From: Chthoniobacterales bacterium | GTDB lineage: Bacteria; Verrucomicrobiota; Verrucomicrobiia; Chthoniobacterales; JACTMZ01 | DNA: 64,000 nt | Assembly (NCBI GenBank): GCA_018402585.1 | Contig: JAGYIO010000003.1 | Coordinates: forward strand, 1-64,000 | Direction: 5' to 3' | Shown here: one piece after another, positions 52,902 through 61,422 of the stretch | Layout: every line of letters begins with the position of its first letter | Position numbering within the stretch: position 1 is the first letter of the stretch | The notes under the pieces: generated by a model | The model's input: only the letters and a program-made list of their open reading frames with translations | Databases searched by the model: none | What the model was told of the DNA's origin: nothing | Translations under genes and position numbers: made by a program

Positions 52902-53174
52902 CTGCTGCTCGAGGAATGCCGTCAGCGCTGGCTGAAACGCCAACCGCTGGCCGTCCGCCACATCCGGGCGGCGTTTCCCGCCCTGACTCCCCGCGAAGCC
53001 GAGGTGCTTGTCTGGCTGTGCGAAAGCAAAAGCGACGCGGAGATTGCTACCGTCCTCGGCCAGAGCCGCCTTACGACGAGCACGCACGTCCGCAACATCA
53101 TGGCCAAACTCGGCGTGGAAAGCCGGCTCGCCGCCACCCTCTCCACCATCCGCCGCGTCCTCATGGCCAACTGA
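52902..53174 (+). pseudogene. LuxR-type HTH regulator, C-terminal remnant
   Basis: Reading from 52902 gives 90 codons to a stop at 53172: LLLEECRQRWLKRQ, then FPALTPREAEVLVWLCESKS and DAEIATVLGQSRLTTSTHV with IMAKLGVESRLAA. This is a complete LuxR/GerE helix-turn-helix, including the LTPRE start and the recognition helix. There is no start codon or sensor domain; the upstream side is repeat copy F. It is therefore a truncated regulator, perhaps cut by the repeat's insertion or a deletion. The 187 bp after it contain nothing I can support. Confidence 0.8.
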
Positions 53175-53361
53175 TGCCGCACACGGAAGGTTCTTGGCCG
53201 CAAAGCTGCCGTCGGAAACAGTCCGCGAAGCAAACATCAGGAAATTGTTTCGAGGCAAATCGCCCGCCATTTTGCGAAGCCCGGGAGCGAGTCGCTTGCC
53301 CTTCGTAGTTCTGGCGCCGCGGCGACAGAAACTCTTCGCCGCTTTAGCGAAGGAGCAGTAA

Positions 53362-53679
53362 CTAAAGGTCAAGAGCGTAGCGGAGTGCTTCTTTGATTTG
53401 CTCTAGGAGTTCGGCCGGCATTTTGCCAAGTTTGCGCTCGAGGCGGTTTGTGGGTATCGAGGCAATACCCTGCACGTTCACGAATGACGATTCGCGCAAG
53501 AAAGGCAACATCCCAAGATCAACCTCGTAACGACTTCCACGATTTTGCGTGGTCACGGGAACATGGATAATCAACGCCCGAGGCGGATCTTCATCCGCGC
53601 GCGAGACAATAAGCACGGGACGCGTCTTGGCGGCAAGCCCCAGATCGGCGAGCCAAACTTCGCCGGGTTCAGTCCGCAT
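53362..53679 (-). CDS. MazF/PemK-type mRNA interferase toxin
   Basis: A 105-residue toxin: PGEVWLADLGLAAKTRPVLIVSR is the conserved PemK/MazF start (the Arg and the RPVLIVS strand), followed by HVPVTTQN and SFVNVQGIASIP. It cleaves mRNA at short sites. The antitoxin gene overlaps its start by 11 bp. Confidence 0.9.
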   Translation of the reverse strand: MRTEPGEVWLADLGLAAKTRPVLIVSRADEDPPRALIIHVPVTTQNRGSRYEVDLGMLPFLRESSFVNVQGIASIPTNRLERKLGKMPAELLEQIKEALRYALDL

Positions 53680-53845
53680 CGATTATATCCAAAACTTCCT
53701 GTTCCAAATGGCGGGGCCGCATCAAGTCGAGCGCATCAGCGTCCGCCCAATCAATGATTTCACCGATCAAGCGCTCGACTTCGGAGGCGGTTTCAGGCTT
53801 CCAGCCCGACAGCTTGCGATCTAATTGCTCGGCAATGGCAGTCAT
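53669..53845 (-). CDS. Antitoxin of the MazF-type module
   Basis: A 58-residue acidic protein from ATG 53845: MTAIAEQLDRKLSGWKPETA, then VERLIGEIIDWADADALDLM. No MazE-type DNA-binding fold is clear, but the position (immediately upstream and overlapping the toxin), size and acidity fit an antitoxin. It may represent one of the less common PemK partners. Confidence 0.75.
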   Translation of the reverse strand: MTAIAEQLDRKLSGWKPETASEVERLIGEIIDWADADALDLMRPRHLEQEVLDIIDAD

Positions 53846-53962
53846 ATGAAAAAAGTAAGCGAGCCAAACGCGCCGGTCAATCTGTAGCCACGGCACTCTG
53901 TGCCGTGCACCCGCTCACCAGCGCGGCACCGGGTGCAGAAGCCCCCTCCCCGGCGGCGGCGC

Positions 53963-54721
53963 TCAGCCGATCAGTCCGCCGGGCGTGGGGTCGATGCGGC
54001 GGCCGCGGTCGGCCAGGGCGAGGAAGGCCAATACCATGGCGATGGCGGCGGGTAGAAAGAGCGCGACGCCATCGGTCACGGCATCGACGAGAAAACCGAT
54101 CGCGCCGCCGGCGGCGAAGCCGAGGAGGATGAAGAAAAAGAGCCCGGCCCACTTCAGGTTGGGCTCGCCGTTGATGCCGTTGCGGCTGAAGGCGGCTTGG
54201 ATGAAGAAGTTGAACGCCATCTGGACGACGAAAGTGACGGCCACATTGCCGTAGAGCATGCCGTTGCTTTTGTGGAAGGCGTTGCCTTGGGCGCCGGCGA
54301 CGAAACTGACCGCATAGGCGATATGGTGCGGGTCGCAGTCGCCGCGCCACGCGAAGACGCCGCAGACCGCGAGGATCGCCGTCTGCGCGAAGAGGACCCA
54401 GGGCGTGTAGCTTCGCCCGCGGCGCAACATGGTGGTGATGAGGATGCCGCAGGTGAGCGAGCCGAGACCAAAGGCGAGGATGGAATAAAAAGCGAAGCCG
54501 AACCTCGTCCAGTCGCCTTGCACCAACCAGTAACCGCTCGACACGACATTGCCCGATTGCACGGTGGCGAAGGTCTGCGCGTTGCCGAGCGTCCACGCGT
54601 CCATCGTGCCGGCCATGAAGGCGAGAAGGAAACCGACCAGCGGCTTTTCCATCAAAGGAAACCGCGGCAGGTCGGCCGGGGCGGTGGAGCGGTCCGTCAG
54701 GGCGGTCGAGTCCTTGCTCAT
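53963..54721 (-). CDS. DUF1275 (YoaK-like) membrane protein
   Basis: A 252-residue inner-membrane protein with about six helices. Motifs GFLLAFMAGTMDAWTL, FATVQSGNVVSSG and VAGAQGNAFHKSNG are the conserved DUF1275 signature (Asp in helix 1, SGN, and the Q-N stretch). The family's function is unknown. ATG 54721 overlaps the nitrilase stop, so it is the last gene of the GGT-bicupin-nitrilase operon and may be its transporter. Confidence 0.88.
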   Translation of the reverse strand: MSKDSTALTDRSTAPADLPRFPLMEKPLVGFLLAFMAGTMDAWTLGNAQTFATVQSGNVVSSGYWLVQGDWTRFGFAFYSILAFGLGSLTCGILITTMLRRGRSYTPWVLFAQTAILAVCGVFAWRGDCDPHHIAYAVSFVAGAQGNAFHKSNGMLYGNVAVTFVVQMAFNFFIQAAFSRNGINGEPNLKWAGLFFFILLGFAAGGAIGFLVDAVTDGVALFLPAAIAMVLAFLALADRGRRIDPTPGGLIG

Positions 54722-56580
54722 GACCCCTGCCGGAATTGCTGCCAGATCGACAGATCGAAGCCGGGCGTGTCGCGCCACTTCAGGAAGGCCTCCGCATCCA
54801 TGGCGAAGGTGAGCGGGGCGCAGAGGTCGACGCGGCGTCCGGTCACCAGCTTTTGTTGGCTCATCCACCAAGCCGGCTCGGCCTGTGTGGTGAATTCGAC
54901 GGCGAGGGCGATCTCGGCGTCCTTCGGCGCGGTGACCGGCGGGTCGAGCGCATCGACGGGGTTGAGGGTGAAGAGTCCGCTGCTGCCGAGGTAGTCGCCG
55001 CCGCTGAAGTTGGCCACCAAGGTGTAGGCCTGCGTGCTTTTGGCCATGCCATACCAGAGCGCCATGGTGTTCTCCGGATAACGCACCGCGAAAAGATCGG
55101 GCGCAATCTGCAACCACATGCCGTATTGCCCGCGCCAGGAAGTCGGATGCGCGATGATGTCGGCCCGCAACACACCCAGGGTCCCAGAGCACTCGGGAAA
55201 CCGGGCCTCGCCACCCATCATCATGCCGATGCGTCCAATGGCTGTGTCGAAAACGGGAAGATCGTCACCGGCCGCCGCCCACGCTTTTTCCTCCGCATCG
55301 AGGTGCGTCTTGCGGTAAAGGCCGATGATCCGGCCGTCCGGTCCGAAGAGCACGGAGGCGGCAAAAAGCTGTCCTTTCTCTTCGAGCACGAAGCTGCCGA
55401 CGACATAGGCAAAGTTCTCGTTGGCCACCTCGGAGAAGGTTTGCCCGGCCTGCCCGTTGATGTCTTCCGCGGCGGCGCGGGCGGCCGCCGCGTCGGACGG
55501 CACGCCGGTGAGGGTGTATTCGGGGAGCACGATGAGGCGGCCGGCGGCGGAGGGCGGGTGCACCCTGGAGAGCAATTGCGAAATCTTCGCGGTGTTGGCG
55601 GCGCGGTCGCCCGGCACGGGGGCGAATTGCACAGCCACGCCCTGCACCGTGTGCCGCTTGGGACAGGCGTTGTGATCGGTGGGCGCGCGAAAAAAAGCCA
55701 GCGGACCGTAAAGCTCCGGACGCCGTTCGGCGAAGGAGGCGCGGGCCGGATTGTCATAATCGGCGGGATCGATCTCGGCGTAGAGGATGCGCGGCGGCAT
55801 ATCCGGCCCGACATCCGGCGTGGAGGCCGGGGCTTGGGCGATTTTTTCCCCGCGCGGCGACCAGATCGAGGCGAGGCCGCCGTAGAAGACGGTCAGGCCG
55901 GTGGTGGGATTGGTTTCGCTGTTGTTGCGGTCGGTGGCGATGAGGGCGACGCCGTTCCAGGCGTTGATCTCCTGCACGGCGGAAATGGTGGAGTGGTTGG
56001 CGACGGACTCCGGTTCCCGCGCCAGGGCGCGGTCGGAACTCGACATGAAGCAGATGATTTGTGCGCCCTTCAACGCCGCGGTGCGGGCCACCTCCCAATA
56101 GGTGTCGTCGTAGCAAATCTCCATGGCCAGCTGGCCGTAGGACGTGTCGAAGACCGGGTAGCCGAGGTTGCCGGGGCTGAACCATTTCACATCGTCGGGA
56201 TTGAGCCCGACTTTGCGGTATTTGCCGATGTAGCCGGCCGGACCGACCAGGGCGCCGGAGTTGAAGGCCAACCCGCTGGCGCGGTCGATCTCCGCGATGC
56301 CCACGGTGACATAGCAATCGTATTTGGCGGTGAGGACGGAGAGCGCGTCGGTCGTCCGCCCCGGGATGGTGTCGAGGTAGGGCTCGAATTGCTTGCGGTC
56401 CTTGTAGATGTAACCGGAGGTGGCCGTTTCCGGCAGGACGATGATCTTCGCCCCCGCCCGGGCCGCCTCCTCGACGATGGCGCAGAGAGGCGGGATGTTT
56501 TTTTCGAACTCGAAAAGGGCGGGATTGAACTCGACCGCGGCCACCTTGAAGGGCGGCGGGGTGGACTTGGCCATGGTCAC
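54718..56580 (-). CDS. Tandem nitrilase-superfamily protein with degenerate second domain
   Basis: A 620-residue protein with two carbon-nitrogen hydrolase domains. Domain 1 (about residues 10-290) has the full Glu-Lys-Cys triad: LPETATSG (Glu51), KYRKVGL and EICYDD. Domain 2 (about 315-600) keeps LPEYTLTG and LYRKTHL, but the Cys position reads MMMGGEARFPE, so it should be inactive. Nitrilases hydrolyse nitriles or amides, and a dead second half may bind substrate or dimerise. It lies 6 bp after the bicupin gene and overlaps the DUF1275 gene. The start could also be Met3. Confidence 0.88.
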   Translation of the reverse strand: MTMAKSTPPPFKVAAVEFNPALFEFEKNIPPLCAIVEEAARAGAKIIVLPETATSGYIYKDRKQFEPYLDTIPGRTTDALSVLTAKYDCYVTVGIAEIDRASGLAFNSGALVGPAGYIGKYRKVGLNPDDVKWFSPGNLGYPVFDTSYGQLAMEICYDDTYWEVARTAALKGAQIICFMSSSDRALAREPESVANHSTISAVQEINAWNGVALIATDRNNSETNPTTGLTVFYGGLASIWSPRGEKIAQAPASTPDVGPDMPPRILYAEIDPADYDNPARASFAERRPELYGPLAFFRAPTDHNACPKRHTVQGVAVQFAPVPGDRAANTAKISQLLSRVHPPSAAGRLIVLPEYTLTGVPSDAAAARAAAEDINGQAGQTFSEVANENFAYVVGSFVLEEKGQLFAASVLFGPDGRIIGLYRKTHLDAEEKAWAAAGDDLPVFDTAIGRIGMMMGGEARFPECSGTLGVLRADIIAHPTSWRGQYGMWLQIAPDLFAVRYPENTMALWYGMAKSTQAYTLVANFSGGDYLGSSGLFTLNPVDALDPPVTAPKDAEIALAVEFTTQAEPAWWMSQQKLVTGRRVDLCAPLTFAMDAEAFLKWRDTPGFDLSIWQQFRQGS

Positions 56581-56586
56581 GGGCCC

Positions 56587-57693
56587 CTATTTCGTCATGA
56601 AGACGTCCTTCTTCGGGAACTTGTCGAAGACGGAGGCGTCCACCCCAAAATTGGTGGCGAGGATGTCGCGCGACTGGCCCGCGATCCATTGGGTGAGGTC
56701 GATCGTCTGGTAATGACCGCTGTTGAAGACGATGAGGATGCGGCCGGTTTCTCCCCCGGTATTTTCGATCGAGTGACCGAACCCCTGCGGCATGTAGGCG
56801 ACGTCGCCTTGGTTGAGCGCCTCCTTGCGGAAGCGGCCCTTCGAGCCGAAGAGGGTGACTTCGAATTGTCCGCCCAGCACATATTGCCATTCGGCGGCAT
56901 TCGGATGCCAGTGGAGGGTGCGCAGGGCGCCGGGTTCCATTTCGAGGACCACTCCGGTCATGGTCGTGCTGATCGGGAACTGCGACCCGTCGACGCGCCA
57001 TTCCTTGCCGCCCTCGAAGACCTCGAACGGATCCTGCGAGAGCAGGCTGTATTTGTGGGTCAGCGGCGGGGTCTTCCAGCCCTGCAAAGGCGCCGGCGCA
57101 GGCACCGCCGGCGTCTTCCCCTTGGCGAAATAGACTTCCTTCTTCGGGAAATTGTCGAAGGTCGAGGCCGGGACGCCGAAGTTTTTCGCCAGGGTGTTTT
57201 TGTCCACCAGACTGATCCAGTCGCTGATGCTGAAGGTGCCGAACTCGGAGAAATAGCCGTTGTCGAAGACGAGGAGGAAGTGGCAGGGCTTGTCGCCGAG
57301 GGTTTCAATCACGTGACCGTGCCCGCGCGGGAAATACCAGAGGTCGCCGGGACCGAAGTCGTTGGTCTCCGAATGGCCCGCCGGATCGATCACCGTGGTG
57401 CGGACCAACCCTTCGGTGACAAACCCCCACTCCGCCGCGGTGGCGTGCCAGTGCATTTCCCGCATGACGCCCGGCTCCAGCCGCATGGACACGCCGGCGA
57501 TGCCTTTGGAAATCGGCAACTGCACCACTGTGGCCTCTTTGCCGAAGCTGCCGCCATCGACGCGACCTTCGGACTTTTCCAACTCGAACTTGAAAGTCGG
57601 CAACTCGGCGCCGGACGTGACCGGATCAGGAACGTTGTTCTGGAAAGAGCTGCTGCCTCCTTCAGAGCTGACGGGATAGGTCGTGATGAACAT
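56587..57693 (-). CDS. Bicupin of the oxalate decarboxylase family
   Basis: A 368-residue protein with two cupin domains. Each has the metal-binding pair of motifs: in the first MHWHATAAEWGFV with FPRGHGHVIE, in the second LHWHPNAAEWQYV with MPQGFGHSIE, providing three His and one Glu for Mn or similar. This is the OxdC/OxOx-like pattern, so decarboxylation of oxalate or a related acid is likely but not certain. No signal peptide is evident. ATG 57693 is preceded by the GGT gene 28 bp away. Confidence 0.88.
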   Translation of the reverse strand: MFITTYPVSSEGGSSSFQNNVPDPVTSGAELPTFKFELEKSEGRVDGGSFGKEATVVQLPISKGIAGVSMRLEPGVMREMHWHATAAEWGFVTEGLVRTTVIDPAGHSETNDFGPGDLWYFPRGHGHVIETLGDKPCHFLLVFDNGYFSEFGTFSISDWISLVDKNTLAKNFGVPASTFDNFPKKEVYFAKGKTPAVPAPAPLQGWKTPPLTHKYSLLSQDPFEVFEGGKEWRVDGSQFPISTTMTGVVLEMEPGALRTLHWHPNAAEWQYVLGGQFEVTLFGSKGRFRKEALNQGDVAYMPQGFGHSIENTGGETGRILIVFNSGHYQTIDLTQWIAGQSRDILATNFGVDASVFDKFPKKDVFMTK

Positions 57694-57721
57694 AATAGTT
57701 GATGTGGGCCAGTAATGCTTT

Positions 57722-59341
57722 TTATAGCGGACAAGCAATGCCGTCCAGACGCGGATCGCTGGCGCCACAGAGACTTTCGGGTTCGAGCATAATGGCCTGG
57801 GCGGAACCTTCGAAACTTTCCCCGATATTGCCCGGCGAGGCGGGAGTGGAACCGTCCCAGACCACCTCGTGTCCCATCGCGGCCAGACGTTTTCCCAGGT
57901 CGGGCAGCGGATGGCGCTCGAGAGAAATACGACGCCCGTCAAGAAAGCGCACGCGCGGCGCGTCGAGGGCCTGCTGCAGGTTCATGCCGCGGTCGATGAG
58001 GTTGAGCAGGATTTGCGTCTGGCCCTGCGGCTGCATGTTTCCACCCATGCAACCGAAGGACATCTTCAATCCGCCCGACGCATCAAGAAGCATGGACGGC
58101 AGGATGGTGTGGCGCACGCGCTTGTGCGGTGCCGCGGCGTTGGGGTGGCCGGGCGTGAGAACGAAATCGGCCAGCCGGTTGTTCATGACCACACCGATTC
58201 CCGGGACGACAATTCCGCTGCCGAAAGGACCCGAGATGCTGGTGATGAGCGACACGGCCATGCGATCGCGGTCCACAACCGTGAGATAGGTGGTGTCACC
58301 GAAGACACGGCCGCACGGCGGGTTATCCGAGGCGTGGTCACTATCGATGGCCGCCCGGCGTTGCTTGATAAACTCGGGATCGAGCAAATTCTCAATCGGG
58401 GCCTTGAGAAAGCGGGGATCGGCAACCGTGGCAGCGGCATCGGCATAGGCGAGTTTGATCGCCTCGAGAATCAGATGGCAGGCCTGGACCTCATCCGCCG
58501 CGAAAATGGCCGCCATGTCATAGCCTTCGAGGATGGCCAGTGCCTCGAGCGCGACGATCCCCTGCCCGTTCGGAGGCATTTCCAGAATGGTGTGCCCGCG
58601 GTAGCTGCCGCGGATCGGTTCAACCCATTCCGCTTGGATGGCATCGAAGTCGCCCGCCTGCAGATAACCGCCTCCCTTTTGCACGGTCTCGACAATGCGG
58701 TCGCGCACTTCGCCGGAATAAAAGGCGGCACGACCTTCGCGCCCGATCCGACGCCACAAGCGCGCCAAGTCTTGCTCGCGGAAAATAGACCCGGCGGTCG
58801 GCACCTGACCTCCGGGCAAGTAAGCCGTGGAGTCCGGCGAATACTTGCGGAGTAGCGGGGCACCGGCCGCCCACGCCTGAGAGATTTTCGCGCCCACCGG
58901 GAAGCCGTCATCGACCAGTTTGGCCGCGTGCTCGAAAAGATCGGCCAGATCCATGGTCCCGAACTGTTTATGCAACTCGAGATAGCCGTCGAGCGCGCCG
59001 GGGACGTTGATCGATGCTGCCCCGGCTTGCGGCATATTGTCGCCATACTCCGCACGCACGCGCTCCAGCGTCATCAAGGAACCCGAAAACCCGCTGGCGT
59101 TCAAACCGTGCGCTTTGCCGTCCTTCCACACGATGGCGAACATATCGCCCCCCAGACCGCTCATCATCGGCTCGGTCACATTGACCACCGCGGCCATGGC
59201 CAGCGCCGCATCCGCGGCATTGCCGCCAGCCTGCAAAACATCGCGCCCGGTCACCGCGGCAAGCGGTGTGCTGGAACAGGCCAAGCCGTAGCGGCCATAG
59301 ACAGGAGCACGGCGATTATCGAAAGGGACGGGTGCAGGCAT
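57722..59341 (-). CDS. ggt: Gamma-glutamyltransferase family Ntn hydrolase
   Basis: A 539-residue proenzyme that cuts itself before Thr350 in FGDTTYLTVVD, which becomes the N-terminal nucleophile. Other landmarks are GRDVLQAGGNAADAALA, the Gly-rich PNGQGI and FGCMGGNMQPQG. It removes gamma-glutamyl groups from glutathione or other amides (some relatives act on acylated cephalosporins). No signal peptide is obvious at ATG 59341, so it may be cytoplasmic, like several family members. It heads the operon ggt-bicupin-nitrilase-DUF1275. Confidence 0.93.
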   Translation of the reverse strand: MPAPVPFDNRRAPVYGRYGLACSSTPLAAVTGRDVLQAGGNAADAALAMAAVVNVTEPMMSGLGGDMFAIVWKDGKAHGLNASGFSGSLMTLERVRAEYGDNMPQAGAASINVPGALDGYLELHKQFGTMDLADLFEHAAKLVDDGFPVGAKISQAWAAGAPLLRKYSPDSTAYLPGGQVPTAGSIFREQDLARLWRRIGREGRAAFYSGEVRDRIVETVQKGGGYLQAGDFDAIQAEWVEPIRGSYRGHTILEMPPNGQGIVALEALAILEGYDMAAIFAADEVQACHLILEAIKLAYADAAATVADPRFLKAPIENLLDPEFIKQRRAAIDSDHASDNPPCGRVFGDTTYLTVVDRDRMAVSLITSISGPFGSGIVVPGIGVVMNNRLADFVLTPGHPNAAAPHKRVRHTILPSMLLDASGGLKMSFGCMGGNMQPQGQTQILLNLIDRGMNLQQALDAPRVRFLDGRRISLERHPLPDLGKRLAAMGHEVVWDGSTPASPGNIGESFEGSAQAIMLEPESLCGASDPRLDGIACPL

Positions 59342-59473
59342 GACCAGAATACTGTAAAAGGCCCACCGGACCAACCAAGGCCAAAGAGCGAGGCAGCCAA
59401 GGCCACCTTGCTGCCCGTCGGACGCCCTTAGATTGGAGAGAATCTCCACACCCGGCTTCAGCCGGTCGCAGTT

Positions 59474-59758
59474 TTAGTGATGGTAAGACGTCCCCTCCTC
59501 CGCGGAGAGCGGCGTGACAGCCGGGTGCATTTCGAAATATTCGATCGCGCGGCGGAAATCCTCGAGCAAGGCAGCGACGAGGTCGCGGCTCACGCCGTTG
59601 CGAACCAGAATACGTTGCACCACGAGATCTTCGCGGTCTGGCGGCATGCTGTAGGCCGGCACCTGCCAACCGCGTATGCGAAGACGGTCGGCCAAGTCGT
59701 AGAGCCCGAAGGGCGCCTCGGCGCCGTTATACCAATCCTCAAAAGGACTTGGACTCAT
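59474..59758 (-). pseudogene. Glutamate decarboxylase C-terminal fragment
   Basis: Its 94 codons from [12 protein letters not shown] onward copy the last ~83 residues of GadB (61423-62820), including the [14 protein letters not shown] and [17 protein letters not shown] parts. The PLP domain is missing. The DNA match spans about 59478-59727 against 61427-61676. The first ~12 codons are unrelated. It cannot be an active decarboxylase. Confidence 0.88.
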
Positions 59759-59774
59759 GAATGACGATCGTCGG

Positions 59775-59838
59775 GTAGGGACACGCGGCCCGCGTGTCCG
59801 TTGTTCAGAGAGCGGACGAGCGGGCCGCTCGCCCCTAC
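59775..59838. repeat. 64-bp palindromic repeat
   Basis: gtagggacacgcggcccgcgtgtccg ... cggacgagcgggccgctcgcccctac: imperfect inverted repeat, similar in style to 45167-45268. Confidence 0.6.
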
Positions 59839-59859
59839 CTTAAGAGGTAAAGTTCACAG

Positions 59860-60006
59860 CCTTCTCGGGTTTGGTATTAAACCACCCATCACGATCTTCA
59901 CACACATCTTCACAAATGGATGGATATCAAGGCTATATTCAACTCTAGTATTGTGTATTTCAATTACTTGCGTATGTTATAGGGTATTCATAAAGATCTT
60001 CATAAA
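59860..60006 (+). promoter_or_regulatory. AT-rich leader upstream of the Fic gene
   Basis: This stretch is far more A+T-rich than its surroundings and contains three spaced atcttca repeats and several TATA-like hexamers (tatatt, tatgtt). It is the probable promoter and leader of the Fic gene and suggests a foreign origin. No start-proximal Shine-Dalgarno sequence is evident before ATG 60007. Confidence 0.5.
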
Positions 60007-61221
60007 ATGGACGTATACCGCCATGCCAGCGCCATGGAACCCCTGATGCCTTCAGCGGAGGCCGGGCACCTTTCCGAACTCACCTGCGACATCCTGCGCG
60101 AGTCTGGCCGCCTGACCGGCCAGGTCCACTCGCCGCACGTCCTCCACGCCGCCGCGGATTTGGTCCGCGAGATGAACTGCTACTACTCGAATCTCATCGA
60201 GGGCCACAAGACTGCCCCGCGCGACATCGAGCGCGCCCTGCGCCGCGACTTCTCGCGCGACCAAACCCGCCGCCACAACCAGCAACTCGGCCTGGCCCAC
60301 CTCGCCGCGGAAAAACACATGGAGGAACGCCTCGCCGACCCGTCCATCGATGTCTACGACCCCGCGTTCCTTTGCTGGCTCCACCGCGAATTCTACGAAC
60401 GCCTCCCCGCCGAGCTGCACGTGGCCCGAACCAAAAGCGGACGCACCTACCGCATCACGCCCGGACAACTCCGCGACTTCATGGTCGATGTCGGACGCCA
60501 CACACCGCCCGACTTCACAGCTCTGCCCGAGTTCCTCGCGCGCTTCGGGAAATTTTACGCCGATCCATCCATCCGTTCCACCGATCGCCTCGTCGCCATC
60601 GCCGCCGCCCACCACCGGCTTGCTTGGATCCATCCGTTCGGTGACGGCAACGGACGCGTGGCCCGTCTGCACTCGCACGCCCTGCTCATCCGGCACGGGG
60701 CGGACGGCAGGGGACTGTGGACCCTCTCCCGCGGCTTGGCCCGCCATCGCGAGCGTTACTATGCCGTCCTCGACGCGGCCGACCATCCGCGGCGCGGCGA
60801 TCTCGACGGACGCGGCAACCTTTCCGACGCCGCCCTCACCGCCTTCTGCGTTTTCTTCCTCGAGACCATGCTCGATCAGATCCGTTTCATGGGCGGACTG
60901 CTCGACCTGCCCGCTCTCCGCACCCGCGTGGAACGCTACTTCCAGTTCGAAACACTCGCCCTCCGTCGCGAACGCGAGCCTCTCATGCGGATCGTCCGCA
61001 CCCTCGTGGATGAGGGTGAAATTTCCCGCACCCGCGTGCAGGACATCACCGGCAAAGGCGCAACCCTGGCCGCCCGCCTCATAAAACGCGGCCTCGACGA
61101 AGGCTACTTCACCACCCCCACCCCAAAAGGCCCGCTCCGCATCGCCTTCCCCGCCAAAACCCACGATTTCTTCTTCCCGCAACTCTTTCTCGATCTGCCG
61201 GTCACGGAAGACCAACGTTGA
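60007..61221 (+). CDS. Fic-domain AMP-transferase, class II (self-inhibited)
   Basis: A 404-residue Fic protein that adds AMP (or another phosphate moiety) to target hydroxyls. The canonical HPFGDGNGR motif has the catalytic His209. An N-terminal inhibitory helix SNLIEG (Ser61-Glu65-Gly66) fits class II, where Glu blocks the ATP site. The C-terminus holds a winged-helix-like unit (RTRVQDITGKGATLAARLI), a common form that may bind DNA. The gene is flanked by two direct copies of the gadB 3' end and by an AT-rich leader, so it looks inserted. Confidence 0.92.
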   Translation: MDVYRHASAMEPLMPSAEAGHLSELTCDILRESGRLTGQVHSPHVLHAAADLVREMNCYYSNLIEGHKTAPRDIERALRRDFSRDQTRRHNQQLGLAHLAAEKHMEERLADPSIDVYDPAFLCWLHREFYERLPAELHVARTKSGRTYRITPGQLRDFMVDVGRHTPPDFTALPEFLARFGKFYADPSIRSTDRLVAIAAAHHRLAWIHPFGDGNGRVARLHSHALLIRHGADGRGLWTLSRGLARHRERYYAVLDAADHPRRGDLDGRGNLSDAALTAFCVFFLETMLDQIRFMGGLLDLPALRTRVERYFQFETLALRREREPLMRIVRTLVDEGEISRTRVQDITGKGATLAARLIKRGLDEGYFTTPTPKGPLRIAFPAKTHDFFFPQLFLDLPVTEDQR

Positions 61222-61422
61222 AATGATGACGCCCCAAGCGGGCCGAGCGACCAACCCAGCGTTGAGAGCCGGAGTCCGCCGCGGCGACCAATTGAGAGGC
61301 TAAAAGCCAATGACTTGTCGATCCGGGCGCACTCACCCTAAGCGCGAGTCAGGCCGATGATGTAAGTCGCTCCTACTCAGTCCCTCAACTTTCATCACTC
61401 AACTTTCAACTGCGCTTTTAGG
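61222..61422. other. Intergenic region between fic and gadB
   Basis: No gene or clear motif; both genes end here convergently. A short ctcaacttt / cactcaactttcaact near-repeat is the only structure seen. Confidence 0.4.
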
